From positions 62,001-126,000 of the forward strand of contig NZ_JAKNQY010000012.1 of assembly GCF_024494355.1 (NCBI RefSeq): a stretch of DNA of 64,000 nucleotides, read 5' to 3'. Position 1 is the stretch's first letter. Each line of letters begins with the position of its first letter. This DNA comes from Pseudomonas sp. Q11 (GTDB lineage: Bacteria > Pseudomonadota > Gammaproteobacteria > Pseudomonadales > Pseudomonadaceae). This document shows positions 48,370 through 56,232 of the stretch, piece after piece. A model generated the notes under the pieces. That model ran no database searches. It had not been told where the DNA came from and was given only the letters and a program-made list of their open reading frames with translations. Made by a program: the position numbers and the translations under genes.

Positions 48370-48981
48370 ATGAAAAGCCTGAAAATCAATAGCACTGCCG
48401 CAATAGCTATAACCACGTGCATTGGACTATATGTCGGGGCAGCACAATCTGCAGAGTACCCAGAGGTAAAAATTGGCCCAACCTTCAACGATAAAGGCCA
48501 GCTGGTACAGCCTAAGAATTTCCGCCAATGGGTATTCATTGGGGCTCCTGTAACACCAAACGGATTAAACAACGGAAAAGCCGGATTCCCGGAGTTTCAC
48601 AACGTTTATGTCGAACCCGCAGCCTTCGAGCAATATCGAAAAACGGGTACCTGGCCTGAAGGCACAATGATGGTAAAAGAGCTGCATCTGACACAAAAAG
48701 GTTCACTGGAGGATGGATCAAGTGTTGAGCCATCAGGGAGAGGCTTTTTCCCAGGGGGTGGGCCTAGTGGTTTAGACGTATCCGTCAAAGACAGTAAGCG
48801 TTTTGCCAAAACCAAGAACTGGGGTTATTTTAATTTTGGCCACCATGCCCCCCCCTACTCCGCAGTTTCTACGGAATCACCAAAAGAAGCCTGCGCGGGA
48901 TGCCATATCGATAACGCCAAGGAAGATATGGTATACATCCAGTTCTATAAACCAATCCTTACCGCTCTACCCCTGCCTTAA
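48370..48981 (+). CDS. Cytochrome P460 family protein, c-haem (copy 1)
   Basis: 203-residue exported haem protein. Signal peptide ends at AAQSA; the C-terminal haem c motif is CAGCH (Cys175, Cys178, His179). The upstream P460-type segment WPEGTMMVKELH carries Lys103, a candidate for the lysine that cross-links haem in P460 enzymes. Family members oxidise hydroxylamine or bind NO; others have no known reaction. It needs cytochrome c maturation, whose accessory genes are divergent and adjacent. It has a perfect island promoter element. A paralogue lies at 58633. Confidence 0.82.
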   Translation: MKSLKINSTAAIAITTCIGLYVGAAQSAEYPEVKIGPTFNDKGQLVQPKNFRQWVFIGAPVTPNGLNNGKAGFPEFHNVYVEPAAFEQYRKTGTWPEGTMMVKELHLTQKGSLEDGSSVEPSGRGFFPGGGPSGLDVSVKDSKRFAKTKNWGYFNFGHHAPPYSAVSTESPKEACAGCHIDNAKEDMVYIQFYKPILTALPLP

Positions 48982-49005
48982 AAACTAGAAAACTGTCGAA
49001 AAACA

Positions 49006-49035
49006 AGCCTTATTTTTATTAAAATAGGGCTTTTT
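49006..49035 (+). terminator. Terminator of P460-1
   Basis: AGCCTTATTTT (49006-49016) pairs with AAAATAGGGCT (49021-49031) through 11 bp with one G-U, then a run of Ts. It lies 25 bases after the stop codon. Confidence 0.8.
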
Positions 49036-49366
49036 CCATGAAAAATAACCAGACGTACTCATTTACCGCCCCTCCTTTGCCGCCTGCAGCGAGCACCTAA
49101 TTTAAACTCACGCCGTGAAAAGGCACCTGATCGCCGTCACGTGCATCGCTTGACAGCACAGCCATTGACCTATTGCTACCAAAATAATAGATAGAAAAGC
49201 GCACGTTTCTGGAATAAGTCTATAAAACAATGAGTTAGGGTATATCGGATTTCAATATCGTTTGGCCTAGGGTTTCAATGAGAGCAACTAAATTCGCCAT
49301 CCCAAAAAGGTACTTGCCCATTTACAGCCGACAGAATCTAGAGAAAATAAAAACTAGGGAAATTTG
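49036..49366. other. Intergenic region before the peroxiredoxin-like gene
   Basis: About 330 bases holding only the island promoter element at 49201-49241 and a leader of about 118 bases. No other gene is seen. Confidence 0.6.
49201..49241 (+). promoter_or_regulatory. Shared island promoter element, site 5 (prx-araC)
   Basis: GCACGTTTCTGGAA (49201-49214), 19 bases, GTTAGGGT (49234-49241). Predicted start near 49248. It would drive the peroxiredoxin-like gene and, 34 bases after it, araC copy B. Confidence 0.75.
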
Positions 49367-50041
49367 ATGGTGCTTTGCGTGCAACCGGTTAACTTTTTAG
49401 CCGGAGATAAAAAACCGCCTGCTGCTGATGATCAGAAAATCTTACGAAACTCGATTATGGAACTTTGCGAATCAAAAATTTCAACACATGCAATCAAGGC
49501 TGGCAGTCGCGCGCCTGACTTCACGCTTATTAATACGCAGGGTGACGAATTACATTCGCTTGACCTCATTAGAAAGGGCCCCATGATTATCGTTTTTCTC
49601 CGAGGACTGTGGTGCTGGTATTCGCATGCGACGCTCATGACCCTTGAAACAATCAACAAAGCGATAACTAACAAAGGCGCGTCAATTGTCGCCATCTCAC
49701 CGCAAATACATTTTTCACATGCGGACGTAAATAAAAAAAAGCTCGTTAGCTTTCCAGTACTGCGCGACGTGCACAGTCGAGTTGCATTAGAATTCAAAGT
49801 CGCATGGCGCCTACCAAGCCCTTTGAGAAAAAAATATCTCACTTTAGGTGCAGATCTTGACAAATTTAACGGACCAGACAATGAACTCCTTCCAATGGCT
49901 TCGCTATTCGTGATAGACAAACAAGCAACCATTACATACTCAGAAGTCAACGCAAACTATACACAGCCAATGAACGAGAACGAGCTCTTTATACTACTGG
50001 ACAACATGCCGCCACTTCGAAAAGCCCGTTCGATGGAATAG
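49367..50041 (+). CDS. AhpC/TSA (peroxiredoxin-like) protein with one active-site Cys
   Basis: 224-residue thioredoxin-fold protein of the AhpC/TSA superfamily: GSRAPDFTLINTQGDELHSLDLIRKGPMIIVFLRGLWCWYSHATLM and a late ASLFVIDKQATITY. Relatives have RG-WCPYC at the catalytic loop; here it is WCWYS, so Cys83 is kept and the second Cys is Ser86. It has no signal peptide. The ATG at 49367 is preferred to a TTG just before it, with AGGGA upstream. It forms an operon with araC copy B under an island promoter, pointing to a peroxide or thiol-stress role. Confidence 0.75.
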   Translation: MVLCVQPVNFLAGDKKPPAADDQKILRNSIMELCESKISTHAIKAGSRAPDFTLINTQGDELHSLDLIRKGPMIIVFLRGLWCWYSHATLMTLETINKAITNKGASIVAISPQIHFSHADVNKKKLVSFPVLRDVHSRVALEFKVAWRLPSPLRKKYLTLGADLDKFNGPDNELLPMASLFVIDKQATITYSEVNANYTQPMNENELFILLDNMPPLRKARSME

Positions 50042-50075
50042 TGACTATCCTCTTCAGGGAAAACGAGATAAAAGA

Positions 50076-50954
50076 ATGCGACACCAAAGACAACTACATT
50101 CAAAAAGTGGAGGGCACCTCCGCCCCATGGTGTTGGTCAGTGCGCGTATTTTAAGCGCTGAATCGCCGGGCAGTTATATTTCAAAGACAGGGCGATTCAC
50201 ACTTATTGTATTTCTTAGTGACAACGGGCGACTCATTTTTAATAACGCCTCAGCCAGTATCGAGCTCGAGGCTAAAATAGGAACCACCGTACTGATTGGC
50301 GCCAGCGGAAAAGATCAGATAATGTCCTGGAGCGCGCCAAACAAACTACTCGAAATTGCAATTGAAGACAGGTTCGTCTCAGATGTGATTGCGGCGGTTT
50401 CGCCGAGCAAAACCGCGCTTTCAGATGTTATTGGCGTTTATGGCCCCGAAGCCGGATTTGGTGCACTTGCCAAGCGCTTGGCGTGTAAAATGTTCGGTCA
50501 ACGAAAAACCAGTGCCAGCCTAGTTACGGATGGATATTATTGCGCGCCTACGGCCCGCTTTCTGATCGCAATGATGGTTAGCATTCGGAACAGTAAAGGC
50601 CGAAATAAACCGAATCAGAAGAAGTTTCAGCTGCCCGAAGGCACTTTGAAAGCTATTGTCGACTATATTGAAAGTGAAATATCGTTCGCAATAAGCGTTT
50701 CGGAAATGGCCGAGATCGCAACTCAGAGTAGATTTTATTTCGCCCGCACATTTCGAGCAAGTACCGGTCGCTCCCCTCACTCTTATGTGTTGGATAGTAG
50801 GCTCTGCCGTGCAGAGTATCTATTATCAGAAACGAACGTTAGCTTGTCACAAATCGCAAATGATTCAGGCTTCAACTCCCAATCGCATTTTACTACGACT
50901 TTCAAGAAGCGAATAGGTATTACACCTGGACAATACCGAGACCTTCATCGCTGA
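50076..50954 (+). CDS. AraC-family regulator (copy B), candidate island activator
   Basis: 292-residue transcription factor. An N-terminal beta-rich domain (about 15-110; FTLIVFLSDNGRLIFNNASASIELEAKIGTTVLIGASGKDQ) and a middle segment (VIGVYGPEAGFGALAKRLACKMFG) precede two helix-turn-helix motifs (VSEMAEIATQSRFYFARTFRASTGRSPHSYVLDSRLCRAEYLL and LSQIANDSGFNSQSHFTTTFKKRIGITPGQYRDL). It is a close paralogue of copy D at 57585, especially in the DNA-binding part. Both lie downstream of an island element, so they are the best candidates for its activators and for autoregulation. Confidence 0.85.
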   Translation: MRHQRQLHSKSGGHLRPMVLVSARILSAESPGSYISKTGRFTLIVFLSDNGRLIFNNASASIELEAKIGTTVLIGASGKDQIMSWSAPNKLLEIAIEDRFVSDVIAAVSPSKTALSDVIGVYGPEAGFGALAKRLACKMFGQRKTSASLVTDGYYCAPTARFLIAMMVSIRNSKGRNKPNQKKFQLPEGTLKAIVDYIESEISFAISVSEMAEIATQSRFYFARTFRASTGRSPHSYVLDSRLCRAEYLLSETNVSLSQIANDSGFNSQSHFTTTFKKRIGITPGQYRDLHR

Positions 50955-50984
50955 GTACCAAAATATATCACGCGCGGTGGACTA

Positions 50985-52241
50985 TCAGGGCTTGTCAGCC
51001 ATAGATAATTCAATTTCCGTCTCAGGGACGGACGTGGCGTCGTCGGTCATGGCTTCTTTTAATAGTTGTTGAATCATTTTTTCTTGGGCCTCATAACGAC
51101 CCTCACCGAAATGGGTAAAGCGCACCTGCCCTTTGGCGTCGATGAAGTAGTGAGCGGGCCAGTACTGATTCTTGAAACTGCGCCAGATTGTATAGTTGTT
51201 GTCGATGGCTACAGGATAGGTGATGCCGTAATCCCTGACCTTACTTCTGACGTTGTCAATGATATGTTCGAATCCGTATTCCGGGGTATGCACACCGATC
51301 ACGACGAGCCCCTGTTTTTCGTATTTCTGTGCCCAGTCCTTTACGTAAGGTAACGTGTGTTTGCAGTTGATGCAGTCGAAAGTCCAGAAATCCACAAGCA
51401 CAACCTTGCCTTTTAGCTGGTCATTCGACAGCGCTGGCGAATTAAGCCACTCCACAGCGCCTGAAAGTGACGGCATAGCGCCCTGGGTATTTATGATGGG
51501 CTCAGCCTTGGCCTTGTTTACGAAATTGCCTACTACTTTTGGCACGATCTCCAATACGTCTTTCTCGACATTGCTGATACCTTCGGAGGAAGCGTTAGCC
51601 AACAGTACGCTGTCAGCACCGGTAGCGATTACCGCCGCACCGGCCAGCGCAACGACTCCCATACTTCGCCGCAACCAATTAGTCATCGCAATAGACGGCT
51701 TTAAGCGATTGACCAGGCTCCTACCGGCGAAGATCAGGAACCCCAGGGTAACCGCGCTACCCAAGCCGTAGGCCAATAGCAACAGACTGGTGCCCACATT
51801 GGCGCCTTGTAGCATGGCACTCGTGAGAATGACTCCTAGGATCGGCCCCGCGCAGGGTACCCAGAGCAGACCAGTGGCAACGCCGATCATCAGCGAACCA
51901 AGCGAGCCCGGTATTACGCGGTTGTTTGGGTTAAGGTGATTTCCAAGCAAAACAACAGGTCGTGCCAGCCAATCGCCGATCCGGGCAAAGATCAACGACA
52001 GTGCAAACAGCACCATCACGACCAGCGCTACATGACGGCCGGCATTGCTGGCTTGTATCACCCACTCGCTGCTGACCACCGCAAGACTGGAGATGAGAGC
52101 AAATGTCAGCGCCATACCGACGAGCATTAATATGCTCGATGAACGTGTGCGGTAAGCACCGGCGAACAATAATGGCACTACGGGCAAAATACAGGGGCTG
52201 AGGACGGTCAATATGCCGCCCAGGAAAGCAATGACTAACAT
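50985..52241 (-). CDS. CcdA-TlpA fusion thiol-disulfide protein (DipZ-like)
   Basis: 418-residue fusion that carries electrons from the cytoplasm to periplasmic thiols. The N-terminal CcdA/DsbD-beta part (about 1-205) has six membrane segments and the conserved cysteines in SPCILP (Cys17) and WVPCAGP (Cys130). The C-terminal periplasmic part (about 265-400) is a TlpA-like thioredoxin fold with active site FDCINCKHT (Cys290, Cys293) and YWPAHYFID. This is the DipZ arrangement. It could reduce apocytochrome c, CcmG or oxidised periplasmic proteins. Convergent with araC copy B. A divergent-strand copy of the island element lies just upstream. Confidence 0.85.
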   Translation of the reverse strand: MLVIAFLGGILTVLSPCILPVVPLLFAGAYRTRSSSILMLVGMALTFALISSLAVVSSEWVIQASNAGRHVALVVMVLFALSLIFARIGDWLARPVVLLGNHLNPNNRVIPGSLGSLMIGVATGLLWVPCAGPILGVILTSAMLQGANVGTSLLLLAYGLGSAVTLGFLIFAGRSLVNRLKPSIAMTNWLRRSMGVVALAGAAVIATGADSVLLANASSEGISNVEKDVLEIVPKVVGNFVNKAKAEPIINTQGAMPSLSGAVEWLNSPALSNDQLKGKVVLVDFWTFDCINCKHTLPYVKDWAQKYEKQGLVVIGVHTPEYGFEHIIDNVRSKVRDYGITYPVAIDNNYTIWRSFKNQYWPAHYFIDAKGQVRFTHFGEGRYEAQEKMIQQLLKEAMTDDATSVPETEIELSMADKP

Positions 52242-52256
52242 GAAAACACCTTTAGA

Positions 52257-52296
52257 AAAATAGGTTATGAACAGGCCATATTTTTAGAATAAGTGC
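52257..52296 (-). promoter_or_regulatory. Shared island promoter element, site 6 (dipZ-like, minus strand)
   Basis: Minus strand: GCACTTATTCTAAA (10 of 14 matches), 18 bases, CCTATTTT. The predicted start lies about 10 bases before the ATG, close to AAAGG, so the leader is very short. The weakest of the eleven sites and the only one on the minus strand. Confidence 0.5.
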
Positions 52297-52333
52297 GCGC
52301 CCTCAAGATTGGGGAAATACACCCCATAAGCGT

Positions 52334-52867
52334 TTATATTTCAGGAAAATCAATTGCAGTGTCATTGATACGATTTACAGTGTTAGCGAATATAGTTGAA
52401 GCAATTGCCAGGGACACCCCAATAATCTGCCGCTCAGAATATCCCGCCGCAACTATTGATTCTACCTGTCGCAAACTCAGAACCCCCTTGCTTGATACGA
52501 TACTTCGCACGAATTCAATGAGAGTATCTCGCCGGATGTCGCCCGTACCCTTACCTTCCCGTATGCGCGAGATGATATCCCGAGAAAGTCCGGAAAATTT
52601 AGCTTTTAGGCTGTGAGCGGCTATGCAGTAACGACACCCCGACCAATCACTCACAACTAGTCTTATTGCCTCTAGATCCGCTTCGGAAATTCCGCTCTGG
52701 GCGACCACTTCATCCAATCGCAACACGGCATCCAACCCCTCGGGACTATGCGTTCCGATAGTCAGATACGCATTAGGGACCATACCCGCAGCTCTTTTTA
52801 TGGACGCGAACGTTTCTGCCACTAATCCGGTAGCTTCACTCGGATCTATGGTGGTAAAGCGAGACAT
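52334..52867 (-). CDS. AhpD-like peroxidase / carboxymuconolactone decarboxylase family (copy 1, RclX-like)
   Basis: 177-residue protein with the full AhpD active site: Glu66, Cys78 and Cys81 in GCRYCIAAHS, and His85, at exactly the spacing known for AhpD (E118, C130, C133, H137). Such proteins reduce peroxides or recycle other peroxidases. The start MSRFTTIDPS at 52867 has GAGGAG upstream. It is divergent from an RclR-like AraC gene, the arrangement I recall for P. aeruginosa rclX-rclR, induced by hypochlorous acid and hypothiocyanous acid. A 7-7-7 inverted repeat lies between. Confidence 0.8.
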   Translation of the reverse strand: MSRFTTIDPSEATGLVAETFASIKRAAGMVPNAYLTIGTHSPEGLDAVLRLDEVVAQSGISEADLEAIRLVVSDWSGCRYCIAAHSLKAKFSGLSRDIISRIREGKGTGDIRRDTLIEFVRSIVSSKGVLSLRQVESIVAAGYSERQIIGVSLAIASTIFANTVNRINDTAIDFPEI

Positions 52868-52943
52868 CGGCGGCTCCTCTGGATAAAGCTTCCAGTCGCA
52901 ATGTGTGAGAAGCATCCAGCCTAACCGTCGACGTTTGCCATGT

Positions 52944-52964
52944 TAATGCTACAATTCAGCATTA
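52944..52964. promoter_or_regulatory. Inverted repeat between divergent ahpD-like and rclR-like genes
   Basis: TAATGCT-ACAATTC-AGCATTA: perfect 7-bp arms with a 7-base centre. It overlaps a good -10 (TACAAT, 52950-52955) for the AraC gene. Probably the operator of the divergent pair. Confidence 0.6.
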
Positions 52965-52983
52965 TTATGCTCGAGCGTCTCAA

Positions 52984-53967
52984 ATGGACATCTTAAGCAG
53001 TCTACTTTTCCTGATGCCAGTGAGCGGTACGCTCGACATCAGATGTCATTTTAGTCCTCCCTGGAGACTCAATTACGCTGCCACAGGCCCGCGAGAGATC
53101 CCCTACCACATCCTCTTACGCGGGAGTGCACAAGTCGATGACGGTGAAAACCCTGTCATCTCAATGCAAGCGGGAGACATTTTACTAATACCTTCAGGCG
53201 TCCCACATGTTCTATATGAGGGTTCTGGACATCATTCAACGACGGGCAAAATGCATCGCGAGAGAGGTCTTTTAATTCGAACCAACGGCAGCGAGAGAAA
53301 GCCGGTTAATATACTCTGCGGTCGCTTTATTTTGCCTTCCTCTCCAAGACAAATTATTAAGGAAAGCTTGCCTCGAAGACTAATCATTAGGGGAATCGAT
53401 GAGCCCGGCGACGTGACTCATCTGAAAGAAGAACGAGTGGCCCGCAGCCGACTTGCTCGCTTAATAACATTGATGCATGAAGAGGCGATAGAGCACGGCC
53501 CTGGCAGCGAATCAATGATGAACCATATGTCGGGCGCGCTTTTTAGCATGACTTTGCGCATGGCCAGTGAAAGCGATGAGCCGCCGACGGGGCTGTTACG
53601 CCTCGCAAAACGGCCAAGACTTCAGCCCGCTTTTACCGCGATGTTTGAAAATTACTCCAAGGCATGGACGATGGCTGAATTAGCAGCATTGTGCCTGATG
53701 TCTAGGGCTACCTTTGCGAGGCAGTTTGCTGAGGCCGCGGGCAGATCTGCTAACGACCTGCTTGTTGAGATACGCATGGAAAATGCAAGCAAGCAACTCG
53801 CGCAGACATCCAATTCCATCTCTGAAATTGCTCAAGACAGCGGATACAAATCAGATGCGGCATTCCAAAGGGCATTCAAAAAACACATGGGGATGACACC
53901 AGCCAAGTGGCGAATACAATCAACGCTCCTCGCAAGCTGCAACTTGACTGATCATACAAAAGGCTAG
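52984..53967 (+). CDS. AraC-family regulator, RclR-like (copy C)
   Basis: 327-residue transcription factor with an N-terminal cupin of the AraC-binding type (YHILLRGSAQV, ISMQAGDILLIPSGVPHVLYEG) and C-terminal helix-turn-helix pair (WTMAELAALCLMSRATFARQFAEAAGRSANDLLVEIRMENASKQLA and ISEIAQDSGYKSDAAFQRAFKKHMGMTPAKW). It begins MDILSSLLFL and has Cys21, the same position as the redox-sensing C21 of E. coli RclR, plus Cys112 in ILCGRFIL, which aligns with RclR's C89 in VCGTLRL as I remember it. Divergent from the AhpD-like gene, as in Pseudomonas rclR-rclX. Confidence 0.8.
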   Translation: MDILSSLLFLMPVSGTLDIRCHFSPPWRLNYAATGPREIPYHILLRGSAQVDDGENPVISMQAGDILLIPSGVPHVLYEGSGHHSTTGKMHRERGLLIRTNGSERKPVNILCGRFILPSSPRQIIKESLPRRLIIRGIDEPGDVTHLKEERVARSRLARLITLMHEEAIEHGPGSESMMNHMSGALFSMTLRMASESDEPPTGLLRLAKRPRLQPAFTAMFENYSKAWTMAELAALCLMSRATFARQFAEAAGRSANDLLVEIRMENASKQLAQTSNSISEIAQDSGYKSDAAFQRAFKKHMGMTPAKWRIQSTLLASCNLTDHTKG

Positions 53968-54080
53968 CCGCCAGCGGCGGCGACGGCCAATGCGCCCGCT
54001 GTTGCCCGCCACCACGGCAAGATACTGCTTGTGGCCCATGGTAAGACTTTGCATCCCAAATGCTTAACCCATCAAAAAAC
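53968..54080. other. Intergenic sequence after the rclR-like gene
   Basis: About 110 bases with nothing recognisable; a GC-rich patch GCCGCCAGCGGCGGCG (53967-53982) can form a small hairpin that may end the rclR-like transcript. The full gap to the next protein gene runs to 54728 and also holds two island elements and a candidate small RNA. Confidence 0.4.
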
Positions 54081-54121
54081 GCACGATTATGAAATAAACG
54101 CGTGGGCAAGCAAGATAATGT
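54081..54121 (+). promoter_or_regulatory. Shared island promoter element, site 7 (candidate sRNA)
   Basis: GCACGATTATGAAA (54081-54094), 19 bases, GATAATGT (54114-54121). Predicted start near 54128. No protein gene follows before the terminator at 54216. Confidence 0.65.
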
Positions 54122-54127
54122 TGCTCC

Positions 54128-54256
54128 CAGCTTCAAGCAATGAGTCACGCATCCTGTTTTACATCCAACCTGTTCTGTAATGATCTTACTAAAGGAGATA
54201 GTCTGATCATCCCTTGGGTGGACGCACATTTGCGAGTTAAGCGTCCACCCTTTTTT
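54128..54256 (+). ncRNA. Candidate small RNA, about 130 nt, under the island promoter
   Basis: The transcript predicted from site 7 would end at a perfect intrinsic terminator: GGGTGGACGC (54216-54225) pairs with GCGTCCACCC (54241-54250) and is followed by six Ts. Between them there is no convincing ORF; the only ATG frame (54140) runs straight through the terminator. AAAGGAG at 54191-54197 in the middle could be an anti-SD target or a base-pairing seed. Size, promoter and terminator are those of a regulatory RNA. Confidence 0.5.
54216..54256 (+). terminator. Intrinsic terminator of the candidate small RNA
   Basis: Ten-bp perfect GC-rich stem, 15-base loop, six Ts. It has a T-run only on the plus strand. 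Confidence 0.85.
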
Positions 54257-54728
54257 AAACAAATCATTTATGACCGGAGAGTAATTTTCCTGACAAACAG
54301 AAAAGCCGAATACTATTTTGCTTAGGTTTATAGATTATAACCTGCTTCATTACAGCACAGAACCACTGAACGCTGACGACACGACGCTAATCATCCCACA
54401 GTGCTTCTTCTCCCTGCCCTAACGGCACCGCTTCGACATCTCCAATATGCACTTTATTAACGGCGCGACAGCTAAGAGCATAGGCATGTCTAAATTAATC
54501 CACCAAAGCGCACATTTCTGAAATGACATAAATTTGGCTTCCGCTAAGCTAAGCGAGAGTTATGGAACAACCCTATCTGGATCCGCTAAAAACCATAATT
54601 TTAGCAAGGTTTAATTTCCATATATCTAACATACAGAACAGATCTCCCATACCATGCTATCAAGTGCCCGACCTCCTTTTGAGCAATACAATGAATAACA
54701 TTTATCAACTGCATTTCGAGGTATAACG
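54257..54728. other. Intergenic region before DUF417 copy 2
   Basis: About 470 AT-rich bases containing the island element at 54510-54550 and a leader of about 170 bases; no other gene is recognised. Confidence 0.6.
54510..54550 (+). promoter_or_regulatory. Shared island promoter element, site 8 (DUF417 copy 2)
   Basis: GCACATTTCTGAAA (54510-54523), 19 bases, GCTAAGCT (54543-54550). Predicted start near 54557. Confidence 0.78.
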
Positions 54729-55250
54729 ATGAACACTTCGCCCCTTCAGCATAGCGATAAGCTAGTGGACCTTCCTGCAGTCAGTAATTCCGTAGGCTCA
54801 CTCATCACCCGAATCGGATGGAATTCCGTCTTCACCGCCTTGGCCGTGATATATCTATGGTTTGGCGGGATGAAATTCACTGAGTATGAGGCGAACGGCA
54901 TCTACGGCTTTGTAAGTCATAGCCCGCTGTTATCTTGGATGTATAGTTATATGAGCGTCATGGAGTTTTCGTATTTCCTTGGCGTCCTTGAGATTTCAAT
55001 TGGACTATTGATCGCCGGAAGATGCATATCGCCTAAGCTGTCAGTTATCGGGGGGCTACTATCGGTAGGGCTATTCATAACGACGCTTACATTTATGCTT
55101 ACCACCCCATTGGCATTTGAACCAACACTCGGCTTCCCAGCACTATCCGTTGTTCCAGGGCAGTTCTTACTAAAAGATATTGGCTTGTTAGCCTGCTCCA
55201 TCTTAATAGTCGGAAATTCCCTCACAGCAATTGAGGTCCGAAAGAGATAA
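54729..55250 (+). CDS. DUF417 (YkgB/RclC-like) membrane protein, copy 2
   Basis: 173-residue inner-membrane protein with four hydrophobic segments and the family motifs ALAVIYLWFGGMKFTEYEANGIYGFVSHSPLLSW, LEISIGLLIAGRCISPKLSVIGG, PTLGFPALSVVPGQFLLKDIGLL. The family includes E. coli RclC of the reactive-chlorine response. It is a paralogue of the protein at 25281. The divergent N-terminal 30 residues are soluble. CGAGG lies upstream of the ATG. Its promoter carries a strong island element, and the rclR/rclX-like pair is 0.8 kb away. Confidence 0.83.
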   Translation: MNTSPLQHSDKLVDLPAVSNSVGSLITRIGWNSVFTALAVIYLWFGGMKFTEYEANGIYGFVSHSPLLSWMYSYMSVMEFSYFLGVLEISIGLLIAGRCISPKLSVIGGLLSVGLFITTLTFMLTTPLAFEPTLGFPALSVVPGQFLLKDIGLLACSILIVGNSLTAIEVRKR

Positions 55251-55301
55251 TTGTCGGATAGAGCGATCTACCTGCTCCAGACTAAAATTTGCGGCCAATC
55301 A

Positions 55302-55328
55302 AGCTCCCTGTTGGTGCTCAAGGGAGCT
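55302..55328. terminator. Hairpin between convergent DUF417 and LysR genes
   Basis: AGCTCCC (55302-55308) pairs with GGGAGCT (55322-55328), overlapping the last codons of the LysR gene. No T-run; function as terminator is a guess. Confidence 0.35.
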
Positions 55329-56232
55329 CGATGCAGTTGTTGAAATCTGACTTATGAAATTCCGAAACCAAATGGTTAATAAAGGATCGCGCGACCGTGT
55401 TTGCTGCTGCTCCTGCTGGAAGCGAAGCATATAACTTAATATCCCCCATATCCCAGCTTTCGAGCACGCGAACCAGTGCACCCGAATCTAATTCCGCCTG
55501 GCACGACCAAAGCCCTGTTGAGATAATACCGATTCCACTAACAGCGCAAGACATAGCTACTTCACTTGCGTGAGCGGTCATTTTACCTTCAACACTGATT
55601 GATACCGCCCTTCCGTTGCGCGAGAACAACCAGGAACCTGCCCCTGACGGAGAAGGCCCCGCGATAACGGAGTGCGTAATCAGCGCCACAGGTGAGTCAG
55701 GTACCCCCCGCCCCAAAAGATACCTTGGAGAAGCTACTAACACCCGCGGAGTGCTACCGATGAGTCGCATCGCTGTTGTAGCTTCCTCAGGCGCCGCAAC
55801 TTGGAGGAAGAGATCCACATGATCCCTTATTCGACCTTGTTGAGGCTGATCCGCGACCAGATCCACGCTGAGCGCTGAGTGAAAATCAAGAAACGAAGAT
55901 AACTTAGGGACGATCTCTCTAAGACACATACCCGGGTGTATACCCAACCTCAGCCGCCCTCGAAGCTCCTCCCCCCCTTTAGCTGCAAGGTTCGCCTCAT
56001 CAAAAGCCGCCAGTAGGGGTTCTATATTTGCCAAGTAAGTTGCACCTGCCGGCGTGAGTGCCACGGCACGCGTAGTGCGAATGAGCAACATTGCTCCTAG
56101 GTCACGCTCCAACGAAGCAATGATCCGCGAGGCCGATGATTGAGAAATCCCCAGCTCTCGGCTTGCACGGGAGAAACTGCCTGCATAAGCGACCCGTACA
56201 AACAGCCGAAAGGGAAAAAGATATTCATTCAT
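55318..56232 (-). CDS. LysR-family regulator
   Basis: 304-residue LysR-type transcription factor. The N-terminal winged helix is LFPFRLFVRVAYAGSFSRASRELGISQSSASRIIASLERDLGAMLLIRTTRAVALTPAG; the periplasmic-binding-like effector domain follows (GRLRLGIHPGMCLREIVPKL, GVPDSPVALITHSVI, CAVSGIGIISTGLWSCQAELDSGALVRVL). It resembles the subgroup that controls single divergent neighbours. The divergent gene is the AhpD-like copy 2 at 56552, its likely target. Confidence 0.87.
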   Translation of the reverse strand: MNEYLFPFRLFVRVAYAGSFSRASRELGISQSSASRIIASLERDLGAMLLIRTTRAVALTPAGATYLANIEPLLAAFDEANLAAKGGEELRGRLRLGIHPGMCLREIVPKLSSFLDFHSALSVDLVADQPQQGRIRDHVDLFLQVAAPEEATTAMRLIGSTPRVLVASPRYLLGRGVPDSPVALITHSVIAGPSPSGAGSWLFSRNGRAVSISVEGKMTAHASEVAMSCAVSGIGIISTGLWSCQAELDSGALVRVLESWDMGDIKLYASLPAGAAANTVARSFINHLVSEFHKSDFNNCIELP

